Below, piece after piece: positions 10,901-25,900 of a stretch of 64,000 nt of DNA (within the stretch, counting starts at the first letter, position 1; the number at the start of each line of letters is the position of its first letter). The stretch is from Acanthopleura granulata. Lineage: Eukaryota; Mollusca; Polyplacophora; Chitonida; Chitonidae. Under the pieces are notes generated by a model. It worked only from the letters and a program-made list of their open reading frames with translations, made no database searches and was not told the origin of the DNA. Position numbers and translations under genes: made by a program. Location: NCBI GenBank assembly GCA_016165875.1, contig JABBOT010000010.1:11435700-11499699 (forward strand), in the 5' to 3' direction.

Positions 10901-13900
10901 GACTGTCAATGCGCCTTAGGAAATTGGTACAGGGATCTCATACCTAGTACACAACTTGATCCTCCTACAAAATGAAGTCAAAAATTTTGGCGTCTCGCGT
11001 TAAATTACGTCACACTGATATCTTATCCGAACTTTTAGCTTGACATTTTAACCGTCATTGCAATTTAGAAATAGGCACACAAACACAACTGGGCAAGCCC
11101 TACAAAATAACGTTGACTTTGGCGTCTGACATCAGATTACATCATACTGAATTCTTAACCGAACTGTTAATTTGACGTCATTTTGTAGGGTTTAAAAGGT
11201 TGCGTTTGTGTTCCAAGCATGAGATCTCTGCGGCTATATCGTAAAGGGCAATGGTGGCCTAAATGACCAGATTACAGTTTGCTTAACATTTCAGCCTGAC
11301 GGAACCTGAGCATAGGATAAGTCAATATGCCGACGACACCCAGCTAATCCTTGACGGATCGCAAAAGTCTTTAAACATTAACTACATTAACGCCATAAAC
11401 GTCAATAACATTAAATCTTTATAACATCTACTGAGGCTTAAAATTAAACATTGAGGAAACCAAAGCGCTTTGAATTGGATGCCTCTCTTCGTCAGAAATG
11501 AAGCACTGTCAAAATATAAATTTAGGTTGGGCAACAGTTTTCTCCATACTAGGAGCAAATTTTTCAAGTACAAATTTTAATAACGAGTGGAAAATGAACA
11601 ATTTCAATTAAGAGCAAATCCTAGACAGGAAACATCCAGGCTGTTTTCTTATAGGGAACAATTGGCATGAATTTTAATTACCAAAAAGAGGAATAAATCT
11701 AAATATTACTTTTCTTGTTTTGTAAATTTCGGTCAGTATTTTCATAATATTCCTTTGTGATGATTTATGATCTATGATGACTTATTAGCTACTTCTTATT
11801 CCGAAAGAGTTATCCCACCAGGATAGTTTGGACCCTTAGTAATAATCCGAGAGATTTCAAAACGTGTTACACCAGGATGGCATGGACAACAAATAATAAT
11901 CTGAACAATTTCAAGAGGTGGCCCACAGGGAATCTGTGTTGACCCTAATAATGACTGAATAAATGTTCATGGCTTTACGCAACATCGGCAATTTTCCACA
12001 AGGAGGCGAAAGCTGTCGTAGTTCAACCCAGTATTTAATATTAAAATTCTATTCAGTAGATTCTACAGTAGAATTTATACTTGATTTGTTTAACAGAATC
12101 GCATTACATCATGATACATATAAATAAGAACAATTTTTCTGATTAATATACAAATATATTACTTTTTGATTTTTAATGTTTGATTGTTGTAACTGTTTTT
12201 AACATTTTCGTCGAGTTTGCTTCCTTTCCTCATCATGTCTATGTCATTCACTGCTTCCTTGTTTACTTGTTTAAACACGTTGTCCCCACAATATGGATGA
12301 AAAATTGGTCATTTATTCATTCGACGTAAGGGCGCACATTGACAGGTAGAGATATGAAGAGTGTTTGCCATGGAATAAGTGACACATAAAAGGTGAAATT
12401 GGCTGTTATACTATCGCTAATTGTGTTTGTTTGTTAACAATGATTCACAGTCGGCCGATTCGCCTAAATAATGGAAAAAAGATATCTGGTTTCCGCATTT
12501 TACACATCGAGTTTTCAACCATTTTTGCCCCCGTGGGTTTCCCGGGTGTGAAAGAATATAACCGCAGCCCTCTAATCAAGCTTGTCGTTCGACGTGACTA
12601 GCCTAGGGCTCTCTCGTGTGCTTCCGGTAAATAGAATAGTCCCACAGTCTCCTTGGGCTTTTCGTAGAAGGCGACTGAAAGGGGCGACCTGTTTGCCGTG
12701 GGTTGCAACCTGTGCGCTTGGAGGGCGGAATATTGGTGGTGCAGAATCTGTCTGGTTCAAATGTTCTAGAAACCGACAAACTCAACTCTCCACTTTGGCC
12801 CTAATTTAAGTTGGACAGGAGGTCGGAAGGGACCAGTCCGATGAACCGACTTGTCACTTTATCTCACCCTAACTTTCCCAACATAGAGGTAATTTGCCTT
12901 ATAAATCATTCTTCTTCTACACTTTTGGTACTGATGGTGCCACGGTGGCTACAATGGCATAGGATCAGTCATGTGGTCCGGTCCAACTGTGTCTTTCACT
13001 GGTTCCGACTATTTGAGCATATCACTCGTGGAATTCCTGGTACTGTCCCGCTTGGTTATCAGAGGCCACTTGGAACGTCCCTCTAGGGCCTCTATAGACA
13101 TTATCCACATTTTTAATAAGTTTGGATCGTTGGAGGACGTAGGTCCCTCGACATCCGATGCCAACGTGATGGATACATCACCTGCACCTGGGAGATCTAC
13201 GAGCCTATCCCAAGAAAGTTCGTTCGCGGTCCAAACATAACCGATGACCGATACACCTTCCTCCATAATGTCTTCCATAGACAAAATTGTATACTGGAAT
13301 TGTGGAGGTCTAAGATATATTTTATTGAAATACCACAGCTAGTTGAATCTCTAAATCCAGTTGCCCTTTGTCAGCAGGAGACCTACTTCAAGACATCCGA
13401 CAAAGAGAAAATATACACCATTCAGTACTTATTCTGCGGAGGAAGAGAGAGCTTGTGGCGGCTCCTCTGTCTTCGTAAATAATAATGCTTCAGGCTGTGG
13501 CTGTTCTTGTTTTCTTATCGGAGACAATAACTTTGTGTTCGGTCTATGTTTCTCCCATTTTTCTTTCTCTCATTCCTAGTTGTATATAATTTAAAATAGC
13601 AACTGCCAACCCCGTTTATAATTATGGGTGATTTTAATGCCGATAGACCCCTATGGAGTAGTAAGAATATTAATGATAGGGGCTAATATTTTTTTATCTA
13701 AAGATGAACTGTGTTATTTACATCCAGGTAATGGTTCATATTCTGCTATCAATCTCACTATAACGGATCATGATCATATTGTGGAAGCTAACATCTACTT
13801 TGATTATACGGCTCCCGTCGCATTGCCCGAATCCTCTCCCTGGCTTCTTCCACTATCTGAAGTAATATTTGATCGATGTAGACATAATAAATTCAATAAA

Positions 13901-16900
13901 ACCTCTCTTATAATTTCTCAAAGTTTTACTGAAATTAAGGCCATTCATCCGAATTTTAAATTCCTATATGTTGATCGGTCGAAGTATGGGGACATCGTTG
14001 CGGCTGAAACTGTCTTACAACAGAGAGTCCCTTCTCTTCGTCTTCCATCTGCATCTTCAATCTTTTCTGCCGAAGACAGGGTTATACTCCTGGTCTTATC
14101 ATATGTTTCTTCTGACCATATCCAGAGAGCTGTGATATGCAGCGATTCGTTATCCTGCCTTTTGGCAAAAGAGAAAAATAAATTGAAAAAATCCATTAAT
14201 TTCTGAACATTTAACCTTACATAGAATGTTAATTAAATGAGATAATATTATATTCTTTTGGATACCAAATCATATTGGTGCCCACAGAAACACTCGTAGA
14301 CAGGGAGGCGAAAGCTTAATAAACTAATGTCTAAGATTAAAATTCCTTTGGGGGATTTTCGTTCAAATGATCTTAAATATATTCGTCGCCTTTTGCAGGA
14401 TGAATGGAACGTGCAGGCCTATTCATGCTGTCATTGGCTATAATTCTTATACCAAGTAGTTTAAATGAAATTCCGCATTGGGTATTATAGTTTAAGACAT
14501 AGTTTCATCTTGGATTTGAGCAGCGGTCCCGAGTGTGTAGGATGTTATACCCTATACCGCATCAACCATATTCTTGTTGACTTTGTAAACTTTGCTCACA
14601 TTCGGTAAAAATTCTACACAGTCCATTCTATACTCGATTTGTTGGAAATGCTGTCATCATTAACTGGGCTTTGTTTCTTTTACCTTGTTTAAAAATGATT
14701 GTCTTCTTTTTTCTTTTCAGTGTTCGTAATATTACATCGAAAACCATTCATTGCTTCTTGTTACTAGCGTGTTTTTGCCATGACGTGACGTTAAACCATA
14801 ATCACCCACTCATGTATTCAACTACTTTTGACACGACCAGCAAAGTCTGTAGAAAACAGAGAAGTACCACATGCATGCTGTCCTGGTTTCCGTGCAAATA
14901 GAAGTATCGGATAGCCTGTACCGACCATAGTAGCATTACGACACCGCAGTAGAATATATCACAGCTGTTTGACCTGTTGGTATTACAACCATGTGATTTA
15001 GTGTTGTGTTCATATCACATTCTGATATTGTATGAGTACTTACCCCTGATTTTGTCTTAAACTTTTTGATCGGCTGAAATATTGCCGAGGTGGCGTTAAA
15101 CCATAATGATCCATTCAATTATTTTAAATATTAAGTGTGCAATACTGGATAAGGCTCAGTCAGAGATTTGCTATTTTTTTCAGTGATCAACGCTGGTTCC
15201 AAACTTGAACTTAACGGTAAAGAGACGAGCGAAGAGCAGAACACCACTTTAACAACGGAAAATTCCTGGAGCCTTGATGATTTCATTATAATAAACACAT
15301 TTGAGATGTATAGGATGTTTCGAACACATGGCCTTCGCGTCATGGGAAAGTTTGAAAACAAGATATGGCTACTTGACTATAACAACACAAAATACTTGTA
15401 CGTACCCAAGACCAAAGAAGAAAGGGCTAAGGAGTTAAAGGACAAGCTGTCAAATCACACTGACAATGAGCTTATCTGCGTAGATGAGATATGTTTAAAT
15501 AAGAAGATAGCAGAAGAACAACTGAAGGTTCTGGAAGCTGAAATAGCTGGGACCCTAATACCCTCAGAAATATTGCGCTTAGTATTCGTGGCATCTATTT
15601 TTGGAGTCATAGCCCTGCTGGGCATTACAGGTGAGATTTTCTAAAAGCTTAGTTTGTGTTCAAGCGATATGCGAATGCACTTCTGCTTTATGGAGTGAAC
15701 ATTTACTTCACGCTACAAAAACCATTAGACAGGTCTCATATCTTGGAGTAGAAACACTTATCCGAAACCAAATAAAACGGTAAAGTCTTTCAAGAACAAT
15801 TGATATGTCTTTTGTGAAAGGGTTACCAAAAGGTATCCAGTCACCGTTCAGGGTACCAGCCGGCAAAACAATGTCCGAAGACAAATTCCCACTGTCCAGT
15901 TTCATTAATATATTCATCACAATCTCACAACTCATCACAATAAAAATATGTGCAATGAATTATAACGGAAAATAGTTACCTGGAAGTAGAAACAGTGAGT
16001 TTCCAATGATGCCGGAGAGATACATATATGTTTAATAAACGTCAAAAACGTCAAATCAGATGCGTCAAATCCAGTACATTATCCAGAACATTTTTGTGCA
16101 TTTCAGTACCATATAGAATATCATTGTTATGAGAAAGAAGAGATAAAAAATATTTCGATACTCGTGTTAGAAATGTTCATGTAAACACACTAGTGATATT
16201 AAATCTGCGCCACGCTTGTACCGCCTGTAGCCCCCATGTATGCGGTATCAGATGCAAATTTACTAAGCACAGCGCTAAGATGCAATTAACGGCAAGTATG
16301 TGGTATGTTTTTGAAAAACTTTAAATAAAGGCGTTTCAGCCTTGAAATTTAAGCAACAATGTTTTATGAGGTACACTGAAATCGAAGTGCCCCAATCTGA
16401 AGCCCTGTATCGAGGGCAACTGAGGTCTAAATAACATTATTATTCATCGAGATAGAGGAACAGCCTCAAACTCGCTCTTCCTCATTAGAACAAGAGCTAT
16501 AAAGTGCATAATTTTTAAAGGATGTCTTATCTTCGACTGGTGTATACAGGTGAGTTTCCTGACAACAAACGTTAATTGGATTTAAACATTGAACTAGAAG
16601 CGTTTTTTCAATAAAGATATGTTAAGACCTCGACAACGCCACTGTTTAATTTTGTCAAGGAAGACATTACGGGGAGGCGTATCGGTGATTTATGTTTGGA
16701 CCGAGGTCGGCTTTTTGGGGGGAGATGTACTGCCTCCGAGATATAGGCGTTGTATCCATCACGTCTGCATACGATGTTGAAAGGACAACGTCCTCAAAGA
16801 ATGCAAATTTATTTGAAGTCTGGAATGAATTCCCGGCAGCTTTCGAGAGGCTCTCTGCAGGCCCACACAAATATGACGTTTGATTTATTTGATTTTGTAG

Positions 16901-19900
16901 ATATTTTACCAGAGTAATCAGTAGTATTCACAGCATACAATCAGAAACAGACACAATAGCTTTATGTTCGGTCTGCATTCCGATTCATTTTTCTTTGTCA
17001 TTTCCACCACTGCATGACTTAAAAGAACAACTGTCAATCCATTCCATGATTATGGGCGATTTTAATGCGGTGAGTAGTAACAATGTAAATGATAAGGAAA
17101 AAACATTGGAGGATTTTCTACCTACATTTGAACTGTGTTAAATGGTGGTTCCAATGATGGTTTAATACCTATTTACATACAGGTTCCAGAGAGCCCAAGT
17201 TGGTGGGTTCCATATGGGGAAAGTTTGGGTATCTGGGTCTGGGCCCAGGACAGTCTCGTATGGGACCCAAATGATAAAGGTGTATGATCATTTGCCCGTC
17301 CCGATTGTGTATGGGAACATGAAAGGGTGGAACGTGGCAAATTGTAGTTAATCGGAGTTATTTCCCCATGCATACCCCGTATGGGGCCCACATAAGAGAA
17401 CCCACTCATTTCCGACCAAAAGAAGCACGCGAGGCACATGCCGGGTCCATGTGTGGTGTGTATGTTTTAAAATGTGAAAGCTAGAGTTCATATTAGATCA
17501 TATTACCCGGTGACATTTTCATTAGGAACACAGATTTATGTTTTATCATAATATACTATACAACTCTACTAATGTTGCTTTCTTCACAAAGCAGCGGACG
17601 GTTTAGATAGATCCTTCACGTGATCTAACAGCGGAAACGCGTGTCAGAGCTCTTGAACTTGATCAGACCGGAATGGCGACACTCATTTTCCCCATTACAT
17701 TTCATCCGAGCTTGTGGGCGTAAGAGATTGGTAAGTAATTCAAAATCAATTACATATATGTTTGTTAGTACTATGCATCTCAGTTACTGGACATGTCATA
17801 TATAGCAGTTGTCTGTATTTAACTTTTAATGTCTTACAGATATAGAGCTGTCTTGCTTTATTATTTCAACTTCACTCACAGATATTTACTGCACACAAAG
17901 TGTGTTCCACGCAATAACACTGTGTGAGCCCGATGCCGTATAATTTAGCAAAGGCGACAACATGCACTTAAAGTGTATCACAGCACGCCATGCTGTACCT
18001 GGTATAATGAAGGTCAGCCTTGCATGCGCTCGCAGGTTTGGGGATAGGGGAATGAAATCCATGATTTCGTCAATGCGCGCAAGAAATGAGTGACATCAGG
18101 CGTGTCGTGTATACTAATGCAGTCGCTGGAAAGACATCTTTTAGGAGCATGTGTTTCATGAATCTCAGCTTCGAAATGCTCTGAGAGGAAAACCATTCGA
18201 ATCGATGTAGTATAAAAATAGGTTACTTAGAGAATGCTATTTGGATATACTTGCTCATGCTGTATCATTTTCTTGAATATGAATCAGTTTTGTTTGGTAA
18301 TAGACAGACCTCAGATTACTCATCTTCAGTTTAAGTCACAGTGCCATGTATAAAATAAGCAGATTGTTGATGCTTATGTATACCCTATCCTTATACAAAG
18401 TAAAGGTTGGAATAGCCGGACTGCCTACCCTTAAATCGATCAGAACAAATGGGCTCAAAATAAAGCTTTCTGCAGCCGATTCTGACACAGATCACCTCAG
18501 ATGGATGCTATTTTACATTTTCTGTCGTTGCTACATCCAGTCATGTCAGTTTTATTTTAAAGAATAATGAAACTACTACTCCTAATTAGCATTTCATACA
18601 GGTTTAACAACTGAATGTCATAATGAGCACCTCCTGCTTATTGGCTGGTATTATTTGGCAGGTTTTCAAAATGGGACTTAGTAGAGGGAAGGATGTCAAT
18701 GCAACAGTGGCAGAGATGTTGACATTTTTGATGAGGACCACTTCAGAACACAATACAACGGACAGGGGCCAAAGGAAAGAGACAACTACAGGGCCACCTT
18801 GCCTGGAACGTGTTCAGTAAGTAGTTAACTCATTTTATTTTATGGATGTTGCAGACATACACTTTCTCCTTTATTAGCCATTCATTAACTTACTCCTGGG
18901 ACATTTTCTTTCTTCTCTTTCCTCCTGAATCCCTGGGGCCCGTCTTACAAAGATGGAGTAAGACTGTGAATGAGTGTAAGCCTGTCGGACGTGTGTCGCA
19001 GAAAAGACTGTCTTACAAAGCTGGGGTAGCTGCGACTTGATGTAAAGTTTGGTGCGAATTTACACTCACCCTCGGGCAGACGTAAATTACGTAAGTATAC
19101 TAAATATGGCGGCGGTTGTGGTGTTTCGTAGACACACTTTAAGTATTGCGACAACTTTAGTAAGACGCTATGAAAGTGGACGTAGACGTCCACGTCTGAC
19201 GTAAGCTACTCCAACTTGGTAAGATGGGCCCCTACAGAGCTGGTCGAGTTGCGGTGAACTTCCTGTGAACGTCTGCGTTTACCTTTTCTGTATTTAATAA
19301 CTGTGTGTGTTTCAGGAAGCAGGCCGACAGTAATTAAGTGTTGATTACTCTTATATTTCCGACAGAGACAACTAGATGTCGACCATTTTGTGAAGGCGTT
19401 ACTATAACAGTAATAGGGAAGGCATGTGTGTAAAATTTATGGCGAACTCCAGGGAACGAGATGGGCGTAAACACAGAAAGCAGAGACAGAATAACCTTTG
19501 TGTCCTATCCTGTACAGGAATTGTTGAAAACAATGATATATATATATATATTAAATCTGTCACGTCTGCGCAGGTTTTGACATTTAGTTGTTTATTTATT
19601 TATTTATTTGATTGGTGAAGAATATATCATTTATACGAGGGCGAGCAGCATTATGGTGGGCAAATTTACTGAAGCCCACGGCCATTCGGAAATTGATGGC
19701 AAACTTTCCCATGTAAGGAGAGCAAGTCGGCCTGAGCTGGACTTGAACTCACAGCGACTGCATTGGTGAGAGGCTCGTGGGTAGTTACGCTACGCTAACC
19801 AAGTCACGGAGGCCCCTCATGATATATGTATGTGTACATAGTATTAGATATATGTCTACCACAGTTCCCAAGTGTCAAAGTGCCAATGTCAGAGGTCAGT

Positions 19901-22900
19901 AGCTCCCCGATTTGTAGTCAATATCTCTCTTTCTGGTCACCACAAAGCACGGCAAAGGATTTGACCTTGAGATTCGGTATTTGGGGATGCAGTGTAAATT
20001 CATATTTAGGTAATATTGTGTTGTAAATCACAGTTTTTCTCCATTTGTTTGGTTGATAGTGAAAGGGCGCCTATTAATAAATGTAACCCAGTGTCTATTA
20101 AACCTGATCACATGTATCTGCATTATGAATCATGGTGTTTTTAATTATTATACTTTTGATATTAGTGTATTTGTCATGATATTATAATGTTTTACCGCAT
20201 TTGTCCACATACTTATATCATATGGCAAGCTGGTCTAGAAGTGTTTACCTTACATGATATCAGGGATATATCTTGTTGGCGTAGAATTTTCTGCGAAGAG
20301 TTAAGGAATGTCAGTTTGATACTGAATAAAGCCCAGTGCTTAATGATAAATATATGAAAATGTTTCGCTTTTTGTATTTTATCGTGGCCTCCCGTTTTCT
20401 TATGACTATCCCCGAGAAGTTTTACGTACTAAAGCACCGTAATAACTTCGAAGATGTGAAGTTCTTGATTGCCCGGAAGTTTGCGCTATTACAGAAATCC
20501 TCATCAGGAGCGGTTTAGAATTTTGTGTATACATGTATACTGATCATTTCCAACGGAATATTATTCCTGATGATGACTTCAATAATGAAAGGTTTAGCTG
20601 CAATATTTTTCACCTGCTGAATATGTATATTTATGCTTTGGGTTTCACACTGGTTTAAAAATATTTGACTTCTATCTCAAGGGATTTTTCTACATAGGAC
20701 ATTGCGATGCTTGCTAAAAGTCGGTAAGAACTGATAGAGTTGATATGTACTTAATTAGTATTGTGGTAACACAGTACAACACGTTGCCTAACCGGGTATT
20801 ATTGATATACCTGAAAACATGTGACAAAGATAAATTATCTCTGAAAATTATACAATATATAGCACTTATTCTAATGAGGAAGAGGGAGCTTGTTGCGGCT
20901 CCTCTATATTCGAGAATAATATGATTCACAGCACTCTTCCTCTCGATACCGAGCTTCAGGCCGTGGCCGTTCGTGTTTCCTTATCAAAAATAATCACTTT
21001 GTGTTCAGTTTATGTTTCTTGTCTTTCTTCTTTGTCATTTTCGCAATTGCATAATTGAAAAGACCAACTGCCAACTCCTTTTATTATTCTGGGAGGTTTT
21101 AATACCCATAACCACCCAAGCGGTAGTGATAATATGAATGATAAGGGCAAAATAGTAGAAGTTGTTTTTTCTAAACATGAACTATGTTATTTTAGTGAAG
21201 TTCTTATACCTATTTACATCCAGGTAATGGTTCATATTACGCTACTGATCACAATGTCAGGGATCCATCACTTCTCCCGGATTTTTCTTGGAAGGTGCAT
21301 GACGATATTTGTGGTGGTGACCATTTTCCCATCATCCTAGAACATCTCACTTCTAATTCCTTAGAACGTGTAGCTAGGTGGAAGTTCGATAAAGCAGATT
21401 GGATGGCATTTGGGATGTTCTGTGAGGCTGACATCACTTCAGAGCATATCGATGTTGCAGATGATCCTTAGCTAAAATTTAATGAACTTATATTAACAGC
21501 AGCTGATAGAACCATCCTTAAGACTTCGGCAAATCCGAAATCCGAATGTATACACTGGTATGATAATGACTGTCGTAAGGCAATTAAGGACCGTGAAAAG
21601 GCCGAGCGCAGATTTAGTCATTGTGCTGATAATAATAATTTAAACCAGGTTCGTATATTTAGAGCTAAGGCTTGTCGATTAATTAAGTCCACGAGACGAT
21701 CTTGTTGGCGGAACTTTGTTCCAGGCATTACGACAAAAATTCCCATGCCTAAGGTCTGGAACATGGTTCAAAAACTTAAGGGCAAATATAATCTGACCAA
21801 AATTTAGCATTTAAAGGATTGTTATAGTTTATTAACCTCACCACATGACATGGGCAATAAAATAGCTGAAACAATATCTCAGAAATCTTCATCTGAGAAT
21901 TCTTTCAATTGAAGAGTTTAAAGCTTCCCTAAAAAAGCACACCATACTGCGTGCGGCCCGGAATATATATTATAAGCTTCTGAACCATTTACCATCTGAG
22001 CCATCGGAGACTCTCTCGGACTTACTTAATGATATTTGGATAACTGGTAATAGCCCGCCATCATGGAGAGAGGCATATGTTATCCCTGTCCCTAAACCGG
22101 GCAAGGATCATAGTGATCCAAATAATTACCTTCCCATATCTCTTACCAGCTGCGTCTGTAAGACTATGGAACGGGTGATTACCAACAGATTTCTTTCATT
22201 CTTGAAATCAACAACCTTTTATCTAATATACAATGTGGTTTTCGTCAAGGTCGATCTACTTTAGATGACCTTGTACGATTTGAAACTTTTATTCGTGGTG
22301 GTTTTCTTAATAATGAACATGTGGTGTCCATATTTTTCGACCTCTAAAAGACCTTCGACACCACATGGAAATATGGTATTTTAAAAGACCTTTCTGATAT
22401 GGGTTTAAAAGGTCGCTAACCTCTATTTGTATCTGAATTTTTATGCGTTCGTCATTTTAAGGTACGATTGGGGTACTGTCTTTCTGAGTCTCATCAGCAG
22501 GATACGGCCCAGGGCAGTATTCTTTCAGCATCACTGTTCAGCCCGTAAATTCGATTCGGCTGAAAAGTTGCCACTGAGGAGTAAAGCATTCATTCATTTC
22601 TAGTGGTCCTCAGACTTCCTGAGCAGTCCACAAACCCCCTACTCACTATTCCTGAGAGCTCGTTTCATGTCAAGATATAGTTCTGCTGAATATGTTGTTT
22701 GTACCACAGTGACACCACCGCCTGGAGGGGGGGGGGGCTGTCTCCGCCATGGAAACCGTTCGGAATACAAGGTCATCCGCCCGAATTTACGGGCTGATGC
22801 ATGGCTGAACTCTTGCTACGACATCACTCAGCAGCACAGACATTGTCAATAGCCAGAAGTATATATATGTATATATATATATGTATGTGGTATTTGTAAA

Positions 22901-25900
22901 TATACTTGTATTTGCTAAGAGCCATATAATCTCCAAAATACATAAAACAAACTTCTGCTAACTGAAGAAATGTCTGGATTTGATAAATTTGAATAGATTC
23001 AGCTGGACAGTAAAGGGGAAATCTTGCAGGCAAACAACAGGCTCCCAGAAATGGTTAAAATTAGTCGAATCGACAGACTAAAAGGCATTCAATTCTTATT
23101 GCTTTTTCAGGTGTTTATAAAAAGGTTGAAACCAAATTTGATAAAATCCAGTCCCACAGCTGCAGACAAACAATACAAACAAAAATTAAACATGGTCGAA
23201 AAAAAAGGCATGGCCGTGTTCCCATCAAGACAACGATCTGGAAGTCATTTAAGGTAGGATTTTTACGGATTTGAGTTGACCTGGTCCATAGGGTTTAAAG
23301 GTAAGTTTGAGTAAGAGTTGGCCTAGTGCATACCATGCATACAATGCTTGTATAACGCAGGGTTTTTCAGAGTAAGGCCTTATAAAAACAACACCCAAGA
23401 AAAACTGGTCAACATAGTAAACATTTTTTCGACCACAAATACTAATGACCTAAACAATTATGGTCGACAGGAGCGGTGAATAGTCTCTTGACATATGTAT
23501 AATTATACTTGCCATCAGTAATTGGCGACAGATAAATTCATGTCATCGCCATTCCGTATCACCAATCGATGGTGATGGTATAGGCTATCACCATTTCTCA
23601 TTACGAAGGAATGGTGATGACATAACCTCACCACCAAGGGATTGGTGGGATTGGTCATTCTCAACCCGACAATGTGTTTCACATGCCAAAAATTTGGTCA
23701 CGGCAAAGGTTAGTGTCGAAATAAACTGGTTTGTTTCGGATGTATCTACGAGTTTATGACGATTCGTTCGATCTTCTTATTCTGAACCATATTGCGGAAG
23801 CTAGCATCAAGCTTGAGGACATAGCTCTGATCCGCTTTCCTGAGTCCCCTTTCTGGCTTCTTCAACAACCTAAATTCATATTTGACGTACCCCGACATAA
23901 AGAAAATGAATTACAAATCCTCTCATAACCTAGCAAAGGTTATTCAGATTAATTATAAATCTATATGTAGTTACGGGTCACAGGGTGGGGACAGGGTTGC
24001 GGCTGTGGCTGTCATACAACAGTGAATCGTTTCTTTTCGCCTTCCGTCATCATTCTCTTCCCTACCGGAGCCAGTGTTACACTCTTGGCCTTATCATATT
24101 GGGGTGTAATATTCGCCAGGACACAGGATAAAATTTAGTATCACACTCTTTTGGGCATAGATAATGATCTTATTTCTACGAGCAGCCTTAAAATCAAACA
24201 AATGTTGTTTTTAACCCGACCAGGGTGTGGGCATTGTGCAGTGCGGCGGTACAATGTAACACAAAACATCTACATTTTGGGAAAAAATGGTTTAAGGTTT
24301 TAACATTAGGGGACAAATATGGTCGAATATGACAGTAAAACACACAATGTAATGATATTACAATAAAACAAAGCGACATTGGAAAAATTTTGGAATTTCT
24401 ATTTCTATTGAAAATAGAATTATGCCTCAAATTTTCTGCTACTTAAACCATAAACTTCCACGTGTAACATGTTAGTATATACCCCAAAGAATTTATCCAT
24501 TCTTCATTTATGTAGGAATTATGCTTGAAAAATAAAAACAAACGAAGACACTACAGGTTACCGGAGCGCATTGATTTCCCATACTTCCCACACCACCACA
24601 CACAGCATGGGCTTGAGCATGTGGTGTAATAGCATTTTGTCACCTTGCTAATTTATAGTGTATCAACAGCCTACATCATCTGTGTGGCAGTATTGTCCAG
24701 TCGGCGCTCCAGTACTTATCAATTGTGAGCCAGATGTTGGGCCCAACCGGCCGAATTGTGCACGTGTAACCTATAGGCTGGTAGGCTTGCACGGTTATGT
24801 GCGGTTTCAGTTGTATTTTTGGATAGCATCGGATGTTTATCTTAGTAATGTTACATGCAAAGAAAATAGGCAACGGATGTGGTGGACTTGAGAGCGGATA
24901 AAAGTTACAGAAGATGTCGTTTTATCCACTTCGTTGAAGTGAATTTACCACCAGTGGAAGGTTGTTGTTGTAAGTCGTAAATTCAGCTGTTTAGTATCCA
25001 AAACTGGCGGGGAGATTTTCCGTCCAATTATCTGAGGACAGCACAGGTGAGCTCTATCATTGACGTTACTGCACAATCAGACACTATGCCGATGTAGGTC
25101 GAGATATTGCAAAGGCAATTCACATTTCGGGTAAACACCTTCAAAATCGCGGTTGTCAGCTGTAAGTTTAAACAATTACCGCCTTTCGTTCTACAAAGCC
25201 TAAATATTTTTCGTAAGCACTCGCTTGTTTTTGTTGTTTTTGATGGTTATGACAGCTTAAAAGCGGGGGAAATTGTTTGAGCTGCAACAACTGCGTTTGG
25301 CGCGGTAACACGGGTGCAATTCAGCCTACTGCACGTAACTGCTCTCGACAAATGGATAGCGTAGAATCTACTACGAGTAGAAATAAAAAATTTTATCCCG
25401 GATGGGAGCAGTGCTCGCGAGTGTGTTGGGTGTGATACCCAATACGGCATCAAAATTCTCATGGTCCGGGATAGACTCTGCACAGCCGACTCGTTTGACC
25501 GCGTAGCTGGAGATGCTGTGATTCGTTTTTCGCAGACCATTGACCTATATCACAAGATATAATTATTACAGATAATATTATATATATAAACACAATTGTC
25601 CAGGTTATATAATATATAAATATCGAGGTTTTGTTGTGTCGAAAATCCATTTTTTGTTCGTATAATTGGAATGCTTGTTATTCTTTTTTTTCTTTGACAA
25701 GCCTTGACACATTGTTGTAACATTATTAGTTTGTTCACATAAAGTTGCACTCCTCTCTTATAGTGAAAGATAGCGCATGTTCTAAGTTGACTTTGGCGAA
25801 AAGCTTGGGCAACGTTATTTTTATTCTGGTAAAGTATTTTTCTAACAACAGCTTCGACAGTGGAAATTGATATTTGATCCTGTTTCGTCGCTTAGCTCAA

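Noticed and set aside
18623..18820. 65-residue frame bounded by acceptor- and donor-like sites
   Set aside because: No recognised domain, and receptor exon 2 to exon 3 already join perfectly across this intron (GGG of the TM1 GN motif).
18945..19193. 82-residue minus frame
   Set aside because: Lies wholly inside the GGGGCCC-ended MITE.
24658..24891. Both strands open, 77 and 65 residues
   Set aside because: No motif, splice-site support or phase fit with the receptor; treated as chance.
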